From the NCBI RefSeq assembly GCF_000828055.2, contig NZ_CP010523.2, positions 186,001-250,000 on the forward strand: a DNA stretch of 64,000 nucleotides. The letters run 5' to 3'. The stretch is from Klebsiella variicola (GTDB lineage Bacteria > Pseudomonadota > Gammaproteobacteria > Enterobacterales > Enterobacteriaceae). The position numbers and the translations under genes were made by a program. Shown here piece after piece: positions 1 to 9,754 of this stretch (position 1 is the first letter of the stretch; the number at the start of each line of letters is the position of its first letter). The notes below the pieces were generated by a model. It was not told the origin of the DNA and did not search any database. It was given only the letters and a program-made list of their open reading frames with translations.

Positions 1-77
1 AGCTAGCATTTTCGCACTGGCGATGCGGCGCAGAAACCGATTTCAGATGACACCAATTCGGAATTGGACTATTTCTG

Positions 78-107
78 TTGATGCTCTCATTGCGTATTTT
101 TGATACT
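78..107 (+). promoter_or_regulatory. candidate bax promoter
   Basis: A possible -35 TTGATG (78-83) is followed after 18 bases by a -10-like GATACT (102-107), upstream of bax. The match is moderate and no start site is known. The rest of bases 1-179 holds nothing else I can support. Confidence 0.3.
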
Positions 108-179
108 ATTAGCGATTCAGCTATCGTTTTTTTGTGAAAAACAAGGTGTTGGAATGCATATATCCGACCAGGAGACCTG

Positions 180-998
180 ATGATATCGAATCCCATACGA
201 CGATATGGGGCCGCCATACTTATGTTACTAACCTGTGTATTTTCAGGTAGTGTGTTGGCAACAACGCACACAGCAACAAAGAGTCATAAAGCCCCAACGG
301 TTAAGAAGATCAGTAGTACTAAGGTAAGCAGTAAACAAGAGTATTCTCGCAATAGTGTAAAGAGCAGTTCACTTCCTGACTTGCGAAAATACCCTTCCGG
401 AACACCAAGGAAAAAAGCGTTTCTCCGGACGGTCATGCCTTATATTACCAAGCAGAATCAGGCGATTACTGCGGATCGTAACTGGCTTGTTTCCAAGCAG
501 TACGATGCTCGCTGGTCGCCGACTGAGAAGGCGCGCCTGAAAGATATCGCTGCCCGTTATAAGGTGAAGTGGTCAGGCAATACGCGTCATGTGCCCTGGA
601 ACGCGCTGCTTGAGCGTGTCGACATTATTCCGAACAGCATGGTAGCGACCATGGCGGCGGCGGAAAGTGGCTGGGGTACCTCCAAGCTGGCGCGTGAGAA
701 CAACAACCTGTTTGGCATGAAGTGCGGCGCTGGTCGCTGCCGCGGGGCGATGAAAGGCTACTCGCAGTTCGAATCAGTGGAGCAGTCGGTGCAGGCTTAT
801 GTCACCAACCTGAACACCCACCCGGCTTATTCTTCATTCCGCAAATCGCGCCTGCAGCTGCGCAAGGCGGATCAGGAAGTGACGGCCAGTACCATGATTC
901 ATAAGCTGAAGGGTTATTCGACCAAAGGGTCGAGCTACAACAACTATCTCTTCGCGATGTATCAGGACAATCAGCGGCTCATCGCCGCCCATCTGTAA
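180..998 (+). CDS. bax: Bax, glucosaminidase-domain protein
   Basis: This 272-residue protein closely matches the size of E. coli Bax (about 274). It has a hydrophobic export signal at roughly residues 10-28 (AAILMLLTCVFSGSVLA), then a Ser/Thr/Lys-rich linker to about residue 75. The C-terminal half is a glucosaminidase-like domain of the mannosyl-glycoprotein endo-beta-N-acetylglucosaminidase fold. The motif AAAESGWGTSKLARENNNLFG is typical and contains the predicted catalytic Glu. It is likely an exported peptidoglycan-acting enzyme, but its physiological role is poorly defined. The ATG at 180 has a GGAGA ribosome site at about 171-175. A strong intrinsic terminator follows the stop, and xylR converges from the other side, as in E. 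coli. Confidence 0.9.
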   Translation: MISNPIRRYGAAILMLLTCVFSGSVLATTHTATKSHKAPTVKKISSTKVSSKQEYSRNSVKSSSLPDLRKYPSGTPRKKAFLRTVMPYITKQNQAITADRNWLVSKQYDARWSPTEKARLKDIAARYKVKWSGNTRHVPWNALLERVDIIPNSMVATMAAAESGWGTSKLARENNNLFGMKCGAGRCRGAMKGYSQFESVEQSVQAYVTNLNTHPAYSSFRKSRLQLRKADQEVTASTMIHKLKGYSTKGSSYNNYLFAMYQDNQRLIAAHL

Positions 999-1003
999 TC
1001 CGG

Positions 1004-1033
1004 ATGCCCGGCCTTGTCGCCGGGCATTTTTTT
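1004..1033 (+). terminator. intrinsic terminator after bax
   Basis: A nine-pair stem, ATGCCCGGC (1004-1012) with GCCGGGCAT (1019-1027), has a six-base loop and runs into seven T residues. It ends bax just before the convergent xylR stop codon. Confidence 0.85.
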
Positions 1034-1036
1034 GCC

Positions 1037-2215
1037 CTACAGCATCACCTCGCTGTGCCGGTCACGGTACTCCTTCGGCGTCACGTCGTACTCCTTCTTA
1101 AACACCGAATAAAAATATTGCAGCGATGGGTAGCCGCACATCTGTGAAATCTCATTGATCGACAGGCTGGTGGACACCAGCAGGCTGCGCGCCTTTTCCA
1201 GTTTCTCGCTGTGGATCACCGTGTGGATGGTCTCCCCGACTTCCTCTTTGAAGCGTTTCTCCAGATTGGAGCGAGAGATGCCCACGGCGTCGAGCACCTG
1301 TTCCACCTTGATGCCTTTGCAGGCGTTGTTGCGAATGTAATGCATCGCCTGAATCACGGAGGGATCGTTCAATGACCGGTAGTCGGTGGAGCGTCGCTCA
1401 ACGACGCGCATCGGCGGGATCAGCTGGCGCTGCAGCGGGAGCACCTCGTTATTCAGCAGCCGGTGGAGTAATTTTGCCGCCTGATAACCCATCTGGCGGG
1501 TGCCCTGGGCGACGGAGGAGAGGGCGACGCGAGAGAGATAGCGGGTCAGCTCCTCGTTATCGATGCCAATAACGCACAGTTTCTCTGGCACCGGGATATG
1601 CAGCAGCTCGCAGGCCTGCAGGACGTGGCGGGCGCGGGCGTCGGTGACGGCGATGATGCCGGTTTGCGGCGGCAGGGTTTGCAGCCAGTCGGCGAGCCGG
1701 TTTTGCGCGTGCTGCCAGTTTTCCGGCGCCGTCTCCAGCCCCTGGTAGACCACGCCGCGATACTTCTCCTTCGCGACCAGCTGGCAGAAGGCATACTCGC
1801 GCTCTACCGCCCAGCGTTTACCGCTGGAGGTGGGGAGTCCGTAAAACGCGAAGCGGTGCACCCCTTTTTCCTTCAAATGAAGAAAGGCGCTTTCCACCAG
1901 CGCGGCGTTGTCCGTGGCAATATAGTGGACCGGCGGGTACTGCTCTGGCTGATGATAAGAGCCGCCGACGCCGACGATGGGCACGTGGACATCGGCCAGC
2001 AGCTTTTCAATTTCGGGATCGTCATAGTCGGCGATAACGCCATCGCCCAACCACTCTTTGATGTTTTCGATTCGTGCCCGAAAATCCTCTTCAATAAAGA
2101 TATCCCACTCCAGCTGGGAGGCTTGCAGATACTCGCCGACGCCCTCAACCACCTGGCGGTCATAAGCTTTGTTGGCATTGAATAACAGCGTAATACGGTG
2201 ACGCTTTTCAAACAT
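1037..2215 (-). CDS. xylR: XylR, xylose-responsive AraC-family activator
   Basis: A 392-residue transcription activator of the xylose regulon, the same length as E. coli XylR and very similar throughout. The N-terminal two-thirds is a periplasmic-binding-protein-like (LacI/GalR-type) xylose-sensing domain. The last ~100 residues are an AraC/XylS DNA-binding domain with two helix-turn-helix units (GISRSNLEKRFKEEV and LSINEISQMCGYPS). I chose the ATG at 2215 (MFEKRH) because it matches the E. coli start and has AGGAAC just upstream; a longer in-frame start at 2245 adds ten residues with no support. The gene is the last of xylFGHR and is separated from xylH by an ERIC-like repeat, so it may have its own promoter. 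Confidence 0.96.
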   Translation of the reverse strand: MFEKRHRITLLFNANKAYDRQVVEGVGEYLQASQLEWDIFIEEDFRARIENIKEWLGDGVIADYDDPEIEKLLADVHVPIVGVGGSYHQPEQYPPVHYIATDNAALVESAFLHLKEKGVHRFAFYGLPTSSGKRWAVEREYAFCQLVAKEKYRGVVYQGLETAPENWQHAQNRLADWLQTLPPQTGIIAVTDARARHVLQACELLHIPVPEKLCVIGIDNEELTRYLSRVALSSVAQGTRQMGYQAAKLLHRLLNNEVLPLQRQLIPPMRVVERRSTDYRSLNDPSVIQAMHYIRNNACKGIKVEQVLDAVGISRSNLEKRFKEEVGETIHTVIHSEKLEKARSLLVSTSLSINEISQMCGYPSLQYFYSVFKKEYDVTPKEYRDRHSEVML

Positions 2216-2239
2216 AGATAATGTTCCTGCTCTAACCCC

Positions 2240-2354
2240 GGTCATACCCCTTCATTCATGATGTTGCCGATGGCCTGGCTTCCTCACTCACCCGGGCCAC
2301 GTACGCCGGTACGCAGCCCGGGGGCGCCGTCTGCAACCCGAATGCTGTTGGGTA
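2240..2354. repeat. ERIC-like repeat between xylH and xylR
   Basis: The segment runs from GTCATAC (2241-2247) to GGGTAT (2350-2355). It follows the ERIC layout in reverse orientation: CTTCCTCACTCACCC, a central inverted repeat CCCGGGCCACGTACG...CGTACC-like arms ending in CCCGGG, then GCCGTCTGCAACCCGAAT. It is shorter and more diverged than the two other ERIC elements in this window. The consensus is from memory. Confidence 0.5.
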
Positions 2355-2449
2355 TACACTACCGGCTAATGCCCGAGATATTTCAAGCGCCTTGTGGCGA
2401 AGTTTGGCGGTAGCGCAAAGAATTCAGACATTCTTAAGAAAGTCTCTCC

Positions 2450-3631
2450 TCACGCGCGCCGCTTGGTGGCGGAGTCCATCCACACCGCCAGCAGCAAAAT
2501 GGCGCCTTTAACGATATATTGCCAGAAGGTGGCGACGTCCATCATGCTCATGCCGTTATCCAGGGCTGACATAATAAACGCCCCCATTACCGCTCCGGCG
2601 ACGCTGCCGATGCCGCCCGCCAGGCTGGTGCCGCCGATGACGCAGGCGGCGATGGCGTCCAGTTCGGCGATGTTACCCGCCGAGGGCGACCCCGCGCCGA
2701 GGCGCGAGCTGAGGATCAGCCCGGCAATGGCGACCATCAGGCCGTTAATGGCAAACACCGCCAGCTTGGTACGCTCGACGTTGATCCCTGAGAGGCGGGC
2801 CGCCTCCAGGTTGCCGCCGATGGCATAGATGCGACGACCAAAAGCGGTGCGGGTGGCCATAAACAGGCCTGCCAGCAGCAGGGCAGCGAGGATCAGCACC
2901 GGGGTCGGCACGCCACGATAGTCATTGAGCAGCCAGATTGCGCCCAGCACAATTACCGCGGTAATGGCCTGACGGCCAACGGCGGCGGTGGAGGATGAGG
3001 TCGCCAGACCTAACGCCTGACGGCGCATCCGCCCGCGCCACTGCCAGACAATAAACGCCGCCATGCCGACCACGCCGATGCCAAACCCAATACCGTCTGG
3101 CAGATAGCTTTGGCCGATCTGCGCCATCGCCGGGCTGGTGGGCGAGACGGTGGTCCCGTTGGTGATGCCGATCAGAATGCCGCGAAACGCCAGCATCCCG
3201 GCGAGGGTGACGATAAACGAGGGAACCTTGCGATAGGCCACCCACCATCCGTTCCACGCCCCGAGCAGCAGGCCCATCACCAGGGTCACCAGGATGGTGA
3301 GCGGCAGCGGCCAGCCGAGCCAGACGTCAAAGATTGCCGCGGCGCCGCCCAGCAGCCCCATCATCGAGCCGACGGACAGGTCGATTTCTGCCGAAATAAT
3401 CACAAACACCATGCCAACGGCGAGGATGCCGGTGATGGCCGTCTGGCGCAGCAGGTTGGAGATATTGCGTGCGCTCAGGTAGGCGCCATCGGTAACCCAG
3501 GTGAAAAACAGCATAATGACGACGATGGCGGCGATCATCACAAAGACCTGGAGATTCAGCCCCTTCAGCGCCGGCAAGGCGGCGGGGGCGGTTGGGGTGA
3601 GTTTGATTTCAGACGACGTGTTCTTCGACAT
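2450..3631 (-). CDS. xylH: XylH, xylose ABC transporter permease
   Basis: The inner-membrane permease of the high-affinity D-xylose importer XylFGH, 393 residues, equal to E. coli XylH. It has about ten hydrophobic segments and the conserved stretch [17 protein letters not shown] of the ribose/xylose (BPD_transp_2) permease family, plus [18 protein letters not shown] near the C-terminus. It pairs with the ATPase XylG, whose coding region overlaps its start by 23 bp, which suggests translational coupling. Induction would be by XylR with xylose and by CRP. Confidence 0.97.
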   Translation of the reverse strand: MSKNTSSEIKLTPTAPAALPALKGLNLQVFVMIAAIVVIMLFFTWVTDGAYLSARNISNLLRQTAITGILAVGMVFVIISAEIDLSVGSMMGLLGGAAAIFDVWLGWPLPLTILVTLVMGLLLGAWNGWWVAYRKVPSFIVTLAGMLAFRGILIGITNGTTVSPTSPAMAQIGQSYLPDGIGFGIGVVGMAAFIVWQWRGRMRRQALGLATSSSTAAVGRQAITAVIVLGAIWLLNDYRGVPTPVLILAALLLAGLFMATRTAFGRRIYAIGGNLEAARLSGINVERTKLAVFAINGLMVAIAGLILSSRLGAGSPSAGNIAELDAIAACVIGGTSLAGGIGSVAGAVMGAFIMSALDNGMSMMDVATFWQYIVKGAILLLAVWMDSATKRRA

Positions 3632-5150
3632 GGCGTTCGCTCCTCAGCGCGGCTTCCATCACCTGCTCCTGGGTCAGATGTTGATTAACCAAATTGGCTT
3701 TTAGTCTGCCTTCGTGCATAACCAGCACCCGATCGCTGAGACCGAGCACCTCGGGCAGTTCTGATGAAATGACAATGACCGCGATGCCCTGCTGCACCAG
3801 CTGGTTAATCAGTTTATAAATTTCATACTTTGCCCCGATATCGATGCCACGGGTGGGTTCGTCGAGGATCAGAATGCGCGGATTGAGCAGCAGACAGCGC
3901 GCGAGTATCGCCTTTTGCTGGTTGCCGCCGCTCAGGCGGCCAATCGCCAGTTCCGGCGAAGAGGTTTTAATTTTCAAACGCTGAATGGACTGCTGAATGC
4001 AGTGCTGCTCGGCGGCGTCGTCCAGGCTGCTCATCGCGCCGGTGAACTGGTTGAGCGCCGCCAGGGTAATGTTTTTGCCCACCGCCATCACCGGCACGAT
4101 GCCGTCTTTTTTGCGGTCTTCCGGCACCATGGCGATGTCGTGGGCAATGGCCTGCTGGCAGTTAGTGATGCTCACCGGCTGGCCATCAATAAAGATCTCC
4201 CCTTGCCAGCGCCCCGGCCAGACGCCGAACAGGCACTGTACCGCCTCGGTACGTCCGGCGCCGACCAACCCGGCGATGCCGAGGATTTCCCCGCGACGCA
4301 GGGAAAACGAGACGTCATTGACGCGTTTAATATGGCGGTTTACCGGGTGCCAGGCGGTTAAATGTTCGACCCGCAGGATCTCCTCGCCGTGGGCGTGCGG
4401 CTCGCTGGGATAGAGCGCGGTGAGCTCGCGGCCGACCATCATGGTGATGATATCGTCTTCGCTCATGCCGCTGGCGTCGCGGGTGCCGATGTGCTGGCCA
4501 TCGCGGATCACGCAGATCGTGTCGGAGATCGCTTTGACCTCATTGAGCTTGTGAGAAATATAAATGCAGGCGATACCGTGGTTTTGCAGATCGCGAATGA
4601 TCGTCAGCAGCGTCGCGGTCTCTTGTTCGGTTAAGGAAGCGGTCGGTTCGTCGAGGATCAGCAGACGAACCTGTTTATTCAGCGCCTTGGCGATCTCCAC
4701 CAGCTGCTGCTGGCCAAGGCCGAGGTCGCCGACGCGGGTGTCGGGCGAAATGGGCAGATTGACCTGCGCCAACAGCTTCTGACAGCGCAGCGTCATGGTT
4801 TCATAATCCAGCAGACCGTGGCGGGAGATCTCGGCGCCGAGGAAAATATTCTCCAGCACGGTGAGATGTTTCACCAGCGCCAGCTCCTGATGAATGATGG
4901 CGATGCCTTTACGTTCGGTATCGCGAATATGGTTTGCCTGCAGCGTTTCGCCGGCAAAAATAATCTCGCCCTCATAGCTTCCGTGCGGATAGATACCGCA
5001 CAGCACCTTCATCAGCGTCGATTTTCCCGACCCATTTTCACCGCATAACGAGACCACTTCGCCAGCGTTCAGACGCAGGCTGACGTTATCCACGGCTTTA
5101 ACGGCGCCGAAGGTTTTGGTGATGTTCTTCATTTCGAGTAGCCAGGCCAT
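3609..5150 (-). CDS. xylG: XylG, xylose ABC transporter ATPase
   Basis: A 513-residue double ATP-binding subunit of the xylose importer, the same length as E. coli XylG. Domain 1 has Walker [10 protein letters not shown] (about residues 37-45), the atypical signature LGLGQQQ and Walker [10 protein letters not shown]. Domain 2 has the degenerate P-loop GLVGAGRTE typical of sugar ABC transporters of this class, signature LSGGNQQK and [11 protein letters not shown]. It overlaps xylH by 23 bp. A stable hairpin lies in the gap between xylF and xylG, consistent with lower xylG than xylF expression. Confidence 0.97.
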   Translation of the reverse strand: MAWLLEMKNITKTFGAVKAVDNVSLRLNAGEVVSLCGENGSGKSTLMKVLCGIYPHGSYEGEIIFAGETLQANHIRDTERKGIAIIHQELALVKHLTVLENIFLGAEISRHGLLDYETMTLRCQKLLAQVNLPISPDTRVGDLGLGQQQLVEIAKALNKQVRLLILDEPTASLTEQETATLLTIIRDLQNHGIACIYISHKLNEVKAISDTICVIRDGQHIGTRDASGMSEDDIITMMVGRELTALYPSEPHAHGEEILRVEHLTAWHPVNRHIKRVNDVSFSLRRGEILGIAGLVGAGRTEAVQCLFGVWPGRWQGEIFIDGQPVSITNCQQAIAHDIAMVPEDRKKDGIVPVMAVGKNITLAALNQFTGAMSSLDDAAEQHCIQQSIQRLKIKTSSPELAIGRLSGGNQQKAILARCLLLNPRILILDEPTRGIDIGAKYEIYKLINQLVQQGIAVIVISSELPEVLGLSDRVLVMHEGRLKANLVNQHLTQEQVMEAALRSERHVEEHVV

Positions 5151-5187
5151 AAAGACTCCGCAAAAGTGATATCCGGCGGGATGAAAA

Positions 5188-5210
5188 TGACGCCCCGGAG
5201 CGGGGCGTCA
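5188..5210 (-). other. xylF-xylG intercistronic hairpin
   Basis: A perfect ten-pair inverted repeat, TGACGCCCCG (5188-5197) with CGGGGCGTCA (5201-5210), sits just after the xylF stop. It lacks a T run, so it looks like an mRNA-stabilising or partial-attenuation hairpin that favours the binding-protein gene. Confidence 0.7.
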
Positions 5211-5214
5211 GCCA

Positions 5215-6210
5215 TTACAATTCACTCTTTTTATGGAAACCGTCTTTAATCACCGTGGCGTCAATATTCTCTTTATTCACCTCAATGGGCGTTAACAGGC
5301 GCGAAGGGACATCTTTTAAGCCGTTATTCAGCGTGGTATCGGCCTTCGGCTGCTTATCGTTACCCAGCTCAACGGCGATTTCAGCGGCGTTGGTGGCCAG
5401 GGTGGTAATCGGTTTATAGACGGTCATCGTCTGAGTACCGGAAATAATGCGCTTCACACCCGCCAGATCAGCATCCTGACCGGAGATCGCCACTTTACCG
5501 GCCAGCCCCTGGGCGGTTAAGGCCTGGATGGCGCCGCCGGCGGTGGCGTCATTGGAGGCGACCACGGCATCGATCTTGTTATTATTCGCCGTCAGCGCGT
5601 TTTCCATTATTTTCAGCGCGTTCTCCGGCAGCCAGCCGTCAACCCACTGATCGCCGACAATCTTAATTTTGCCTTCATCCACATACGGTTTGAGGACCTT
5701 CATCTGCCCGGCGCGGAACAGTTTGGCGTTATTATCCACCGGCGAGCCGCCCATCAGGAAATAATTACCCTGCGGCACTTTGTCGACCAGACTTTGCGCC
5801 TGCATTTCACCAACTTTTTCATTGTCGAAAGAAATATAGAAATCAATATCAGCATTATTAATCATACGGTCATAGGCCAGGACTTTAATACCTTCCTGCT
5901 TGGCTTCTTTAATCACGTTGCTGAGTACCTGACCGTTATAAGGAATAATGACTAACACATCGACGCCGCGGTTGATCATATTTTCAATTTGCGACATCTG
6001 CGTTTCTTCATTGCCGTTGGCGGATTGGACAAAAACTTTGGCGCCTAAGGATTCCGCTTTATTGACGAAAATATCACGGTCTTTCTGCCAGCGCTCCAGA
6101 CGCAGATCGTCGATGGCCATGCCAATCTTCACTTCTTTCGCCATCCCCGCCATGCTGGCGAGCAGGAGGGAGCTGGCGCAAAGTGTAAGGCAAAGGTTCT
6201 TTATCTTCAT
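5215..6210 (-). CDS. xylF: XylF, periplasmic D-xylose-binding protein
   Basis: A 331-residue periplasmic receptor for D-xylose feeding XylGH (E. coli XylF is 330). The start MKIKNLCLTLCASSLLLASM gives a normal signal peptide cleaved near AMA-KEV. The mature part is a type-I substrate-binding protein with the conserved segments AIDDLRLERWQKD and SGQDADLAG. I use the ATG at 6210, which matches the E. coli start and has an AAAAGG ribosome site. A start at 6321 would add 37 residues ahead of the signal peptide and is rejected. First gene of xylFGHR, divergent from xylA. Confidence 0.97.
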   Translation of the reverse strand: MKIKNLCLTLCASSLLLASMAGMAKEVKIGMAIDDLRLERWQKDRDIFVNKAESLGAKVFVQSANGNEETQMSQIENMINRGVDVLVIIPYNGQVLSNVIKEAKQEGIKVLAYDRMINNADIDFYISFDNEKVGEMQAQSLVDKVPQGNYFLMGGSPVDNNAKLFRAGQMKVLKPYVDEGKIKIVGDQWVDGWLPENALKIMENALTANNNKIDAVVASNDATAGGAIQALTAQGLAGKVAISGQDADLAGVKRIISGTQTMTVYKPITTLATNAAEIAVELGNDKQPKADTTLNNGLKDVPSRLLTPIEVNKENIDATVIKDGFHKKSEL

Positions 6211-6716
6211 AATAATGATACCTTTTTTGTAAGGGTAGATAAGACGAACGGAAAAATAATGTTTGATACATGAGGTTGCGGATACGTTACAGATTCTTAA
6301 CGCGGAAAGCAGGGCTGGCAATTACCGGTTCTTATTTTGCCGTTATGAAATTTCGTTTAATGTGCAAATTATGACGGCGATCGTATTTTATTCATGCACA
6401 CTCTTATTATTGCACTGGACTTGTCCGACAAGGCACGGAGAAGGCGGAAGTATATTATTTTTTGCGAGCTGGCGCACGTTTGTGGATTCTCTCAATGGCG
6501 GTGTGAAATAACGTAATTGAGGAGATGGAAAGTGAAATTCTATATTGGCTTAAACCCGTCATACTTCAAGTTGTAGGTGGGTTGGTGACATTCGTTGCTC
6601 CGACCTCTTGCTGGTACCAGCGCCTGGAGGTTCACGCTCTTGCCGCCTTCCTGCAACTCGAATTATTTAGGGTATCTGATTGGTTATTCGCCGCATCTCT
6701 GAATATGGAGTTCTCT
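6211..6716. promoter_or_regulatory. xylF-xylA divergent control region
   Basis: About 500 bases separate the divergent xylF and xylA. The left ~330 bases are AT-rich and should hold the XylR sites and both promoters by analogy with E. coli. A candidate CRP site TATGACGGCGATCGTA (6370-6385) matches seven of the ten conserved positions. I could not place the XylR boxes with confidence. The right part, next to xylA, is taken up by an ERIC element. A short open frame at 6263-6511 has no coding support. Confidence 0.6.
6553..6676. repeat. ERIC element upstream of xylA
   Basis: The segment starts ACCCGTCATACTTCAAGTTG and ends GCCGCCTTCCTGCAACTCGA followed by ATTATTTAGGGTAT. These are the two ends of the ERIC/IRU consensus in reverse orientation. 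At about 124 bp it is essentially full length; the centre has diverged. It ends about 40 bp before the xylA start and happens to be open in the xylA frame. Confidence 0.85.
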
Positions 6717-8039
6717 ATGCAGACCTATTTCGATCAACTCGATCGCGTTCGTTACGAAGGCCCGAAATCCACTAACCCGCTGGCTTTCCGTCACTACAAC
6801 CCGGATGAACTGGTGCTGGGCAAACGGATGGAAGATCATCTGCGTTTTGCGGCCTGTTACTGGCATACCTTCTGCTGGAATGGCGCCGATATGTTTGGCG
6901 TGGGCTCCTTCGACCGTCCATGGCAGCAGCCTGGCGACGCCCTGGAAATGGCCAAACGTAAAGCCGATGTGGCGTTTGAATTCTTCCACAAACTCAACGT
7001 GCCTTACTACTGCTTCCACGATGTCGATGTCTCGCCGGAAGGCGCCTCGCTGCAGGAGTACAGCAATAACTTCGCCCGCATGGTCGAGGTGCTGGCAGAG
7101 AAACAGCAGCAGAGCGGCGTGAAGCTTCTGTGGGGGACCGCAAACTGCTTTACCAACCCGCGCTACGGCGCTGGCGCGGCCACCAACCCGGATCCGGAAG
7201 TGTTTAGCTGGGCGGCCACCCAGGTGGTCACCGCGATGAATGCCACTCATCAGTTGGGAGGCGAAAACTATGTGCTGTGGGGCGGTCGCGAGGGCTATGA
7301 AACCCTGCTGAATACCGACCTGCGCCAGGAGCGTGAACAGATTGGCCGCTTCATGCAACTGGTGGTGGAGCATAAGCATAAAATTGGCTTTAAAGGCACG
7401 CTGCTGATTGAGCCCAAACCGCAGGAACCGACCAAGCATCAGTATGACTATGATGCCTCTACCGTTTACGGCTTCCTCAAACAGTTTGGTCTGGAAAAAG
7501 AGATTAAACTGAATATTGAAGCTAACCATGCCACGCTCGCCGGCCATTCGTTCCATCATGAAATTGCGACGGCCATTGCGCTGGGGCTGTTCGGCTCCGT
7601 CGACGCCAACCGCGGCGATCCGCAGCTGGGCTGGGATACCGACCAGTTCCCGAACAGCGTCGAAGAGAATGCGCTGGTGATGTATGAAATTCTTAAAGCG
7701 GGCGGCTTCACCACCGGCGGCCTCAACTTTGATGCGAAAGTGCGCCGGCAGAGCACCGACAAATACGACCTGTTCTATGGTCATATTGGCGCGATGGATA
7801 CCATGGCGCTGTCGCTGAAAGTTGCGGCGCGGATGATTGAGGACGGTGAGCTGGATAAACGCGTGGCCAGACGCTACGCCGGCTGGAACGGTGAGCTGGG
7901 GCAGCAGATCCTTAACGGGCAGATGACCCTCAGCGACATTGCCCAGTATGCCACTCAGCATCAGCTGGCGCCGCAGCATCGCAGCGGCCAGCAGGAACAA
8001 CTGGAAAACCTGGTCAACCATTATCTGTTTGATAAGTAA
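6717..8039 (+). CDS. xylA: XylA, xylose isomerase
   Basis: Cytoplasmic enzyme converting D-xylose to D-xylulose (EC 5.3.1.5), 440 residues, equal to E. coli XylA. The TIM-barrel catalytic pair is present as [10 protein letters not shown] (His101 and Asp104), and metal-site segments [14 protein letters not shown] and [12 protein letters not shown] are intact. The start ATG at 6717 (MQTYFDQ) has GGAG at 6707-6710. The frame stays open upstream to 6525 only because it passes through an ERIC repeat, so that extension is not real. XylB follows after 92 bp containing a hairpin. Confidence 0.97.
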   Translation: MQTYFDQLDRVRYEGPKSTNPLAFRHYNPDELVLGKRMEDHLRFAACYWHTFCWNGADMFGVGSFDRPWQQPGDALEMAKRKADVAFEFFHKLNVPYYCFHDVDVSPEGASLQEYSNNFARMVEVLAEKQQQSGVKLLWGTANCFTNPRYGAGAATNPDPEVFSWAATQVVTAMNATHQLGGENYVLWGGREGYETLLNTDLRQEREQIGRFMQLVVEHKHKIGFKGTLLIEPKPQEPTKHQYDYDASTVYGFLKQFGLEKEIKLNIEANHATLAGHSFHHEIATAIALGLFGSVDANRGDPQLGWDTDQFPNSVEENALVMYEILKAGGFTTGGLNFDAKVRRQSTDKYDLFYGHIGAMDTMALSLKVAARMIEDGELDKRVARRYAGWNGELGQQILNGQMTLSDIAQYATQHQLAPQHRSGQQEQLENLVNHYLFDK

Positions 8040-8089
8040 TCATGCGGCGGCGCCCGGCATGACCGGCGTCGCAACCAGGATGCTCTGTT

Positions 8090-8113
8090 CGCGCCACGCT
8101 TAGCCGTGGCGCG
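8090..8113 (+). other. xylA-xylB intercistronic hairpin
   Basis: CGCGCCACG (8090-8098) pairs with CGTGGCGCG (8105-8113) around a six-base loop. There is no T run, and the AAGGAGAGG ribosome site of xylB begins a few bases later. It probably affects mRNA stability or the xylA:xylB ratio. Confidence 0.65.
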
Positions 8114-8131
8114 CGTTTAAGGAGAGGTAGT

Positions 8132-9586
8132 ATGTATATCGGCATCGATCTGGGAACATCGGGCGTCAAAGCCATTCTGCTGAATGAGCAGGGTGAGGTA
8201 GTGGCATCGCATACCGAAAAACTCACCGTCTCGCGTCCGCATCCGCTGTGGTCGGAACAAGATCCCGAACAGTGGTGGCTGGCGACAGACACGGCGATGA
8301 AAGCCCTGGGCGCGCAGCATAGCCTGCGCGACGTGAAGGCGCTGGGCATCGCCGGGCAGATGCACGGCGCCACGTTGCTGGATAAATCGTTACAGGTGCT
8401 GCGTCCGGCCATTTTATGGAATGACGGCCGCTGCGCCGAAGAGTGCCAGCTGCTGGAGGAAAAAGTCAGCGCTTCCCGGCAGATCACCGGCAACCTGATG
8501 ATGCCGGGCTTTACGGCGCCGAAGTTACTCTGGGTGCAGCGCCACGAGGCGGCGGTGTTCAACCAGGTCGATAAAGTGCTGCTGCCGAAGGACTATCTGC
8601 GCCTGCGCATGACCGGCGAGCTTGCCAGCGACATGTCTGACGCCGCCGGTACGATGTGGCTGGACGTCGCCCGGCGTGACTGGAGCGATGAGATGCTCGC
8701 CGCCTGCGATCTCAGTCGGGATGCGATGCCGGCGCTGTTTGAAGGCAGCGACGTCACCGGACAACTGCGACCTGAGGTGGCGCGGGCGTGGAATATGCCG
8801 CAGGCGCTGGTGGTGGGCGGCGGCGGCGACAACGCCGCAGGCGCGGTCGGGGTCGGAATGGCCGACGCCGGGCAGGCAATGCTGTCGCTGGGCACCTCAG
8901 GCGTCTACTTCGCCGTCAGCGAAGGGTTCCTCAGCAAACCCGAAAGCGCGGTGCACAGCTTCTGCCATGCGCTGCCGGGCCGTTGGCATCTGATGTCGGT
9001 GATGCTCAGCGCGGCCTCCTGCCTGGACTGGGCGGCGAAATTAACCGGCCTGGCCAGCGTGCCGGCGCTGATCGCGGCGGCGCAGACGGCGGATGAAAGC
9101 GCCGGTCCGGTGTGGTTCCTGCCCTATCTGTCGGGCGAACGCACGCCGCACAACAACCCGCAGGCCAAGGGCGTCTTTTTTGGCCTGACGCATCAGCATG
9201 GGCCGGCAGAGCTGGCGCGGGCGGTGCTGGAGGGAGTGGGCTATGCGCTGGCGGATGGCATGGACGTGGTACACGCCTGCGGCATCAAGCCGCAGAGCAT
9301 CACGCTTATCGGCGGCGGGGCGCGCAGCGCTTACTGGCGGCAAATGCTGGCGGATATTAGCGGCCTGCAGCTCGATTACCGTACCGGGGGCGATGTCGGC
9401 CCGGCGCTGGGGGCGGCCCGGCTGGCGCAGCTGGCGGTGCACGACGAGGCAGACCGCGCCGGGCTGCTGAAGCCGCTGCCGCTTGAACAAGCCCATCGCC
9501 CGGACGATCGCCGTGTGGCCCACTATGCGCCACAGCGGGAAACCTTCCGCCAGATTTATCAGCAGCTGAAATCGCTGATGTCTTAG
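8132..9586 (+). CDS. xylB: XylB, xylulokinase
   Basis: ATP-dependent kinase making D-xylulose 5-phosphate (EC 2.7.1.17), which enters the pentose phosphate pathway. It has 484 residues, equal to E. coli XylB, and belongs to the FGGY carbohydrate kinase family. The N-terminal phosphate-binding loop is IGIDLGTSGVKA, and the catalytic base Asp233 lies in GGGGDNAAGAVG. The C-terminal signature GGGARSAYWRQMLADI is present. The ATG at 8132 follows the ribosome site AAGGAGAGG. It is transcribed with xylA. Confidence 0.97.
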   Translation: MYIGIDLGTSGVKAILLNEQGEVVASHTEKLTVSRPHPLWSEQDPEQWWLATDTAMKALGAQHSLRDVKALGIAGQMHGATLLDKSLQVLRPAILWNDGRCAEECQLLEEKVSASRQITGNLMMPGFTAPKLLWVQRHEAAVFNQVDKVLLPKDYLRLRMTGELASDMSDAAGTMWLDVARRDWSDEMLAACDLSRDAMPALFEGSDVTGQLRPEVARAWNMPQALVVGGGGDNAAGAVGVGMADAGQAMLSLGTSGVYFAVSEGFLSKPESAVHSFCHALPGRWHLMSVMLSAASCLDWAAKLTGLASVPALIAAAQTADESAGPVWFLPYLSGERTPHNNPQAKGVFFGLTHQHGPAELARAVLEGVGYALADGMDVVHACGIKPQSITLIGGGARSAYWRQMLADISGLQLDYRTGGDVGPALGAARLAQLAVHDEADRAGLLKPLPLEQAHRPDDRRVAHYAPQRETFRQIYQQLKSLMS

Positions 9587-9592
9587 CCTCAG

Positions 9593-9615
9593 TCCGTCCG
9601 GCAGCGCCGGGCGGA
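9593..9615 (+). terminator. hairpin after xylB
   Basis: TCCGTCCGG (9593-9601) pairs with CCGGGCGGA (9607-9615), followed by TTCCCTCCCTG instead of a clean T run. It may be a weak terminator or a REP-related unit. The rest of 9587-9754 shows nothing more. Confidence 0.4.
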
Positions 9616-9754
9616 TTCCCTCCCTGAATGTCCCGGCTACATCCATCCAAAAAAGCGTATTTGTTTATTCCGAAATCTCCGCTTTCCGGTGCGTAACCTG
9701 CGGCATCGCCGGGGGAGTCGGTCATAATCAGCCCCTGTCGACCAGGGAGGTGAG

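Noticed and set aside
6263-6511. 82-codon frame in the xylF-xylA control region
   Set aside because: It covers the expected XylR/CRP promoter region and has no ribosome site or known relative.
6525-6716. N-terminal extension of xylA by 64 codons
   Set aside because: The frame runs through an ERIC repeat. The start at 6717 gives the E. coli length and has a ribosome site.
6684-8021. 445-codon minus-strand open frame across xylA
   Set aside because: It is antisense to xylose isomerase, with no ribosome site or recognisable domain.
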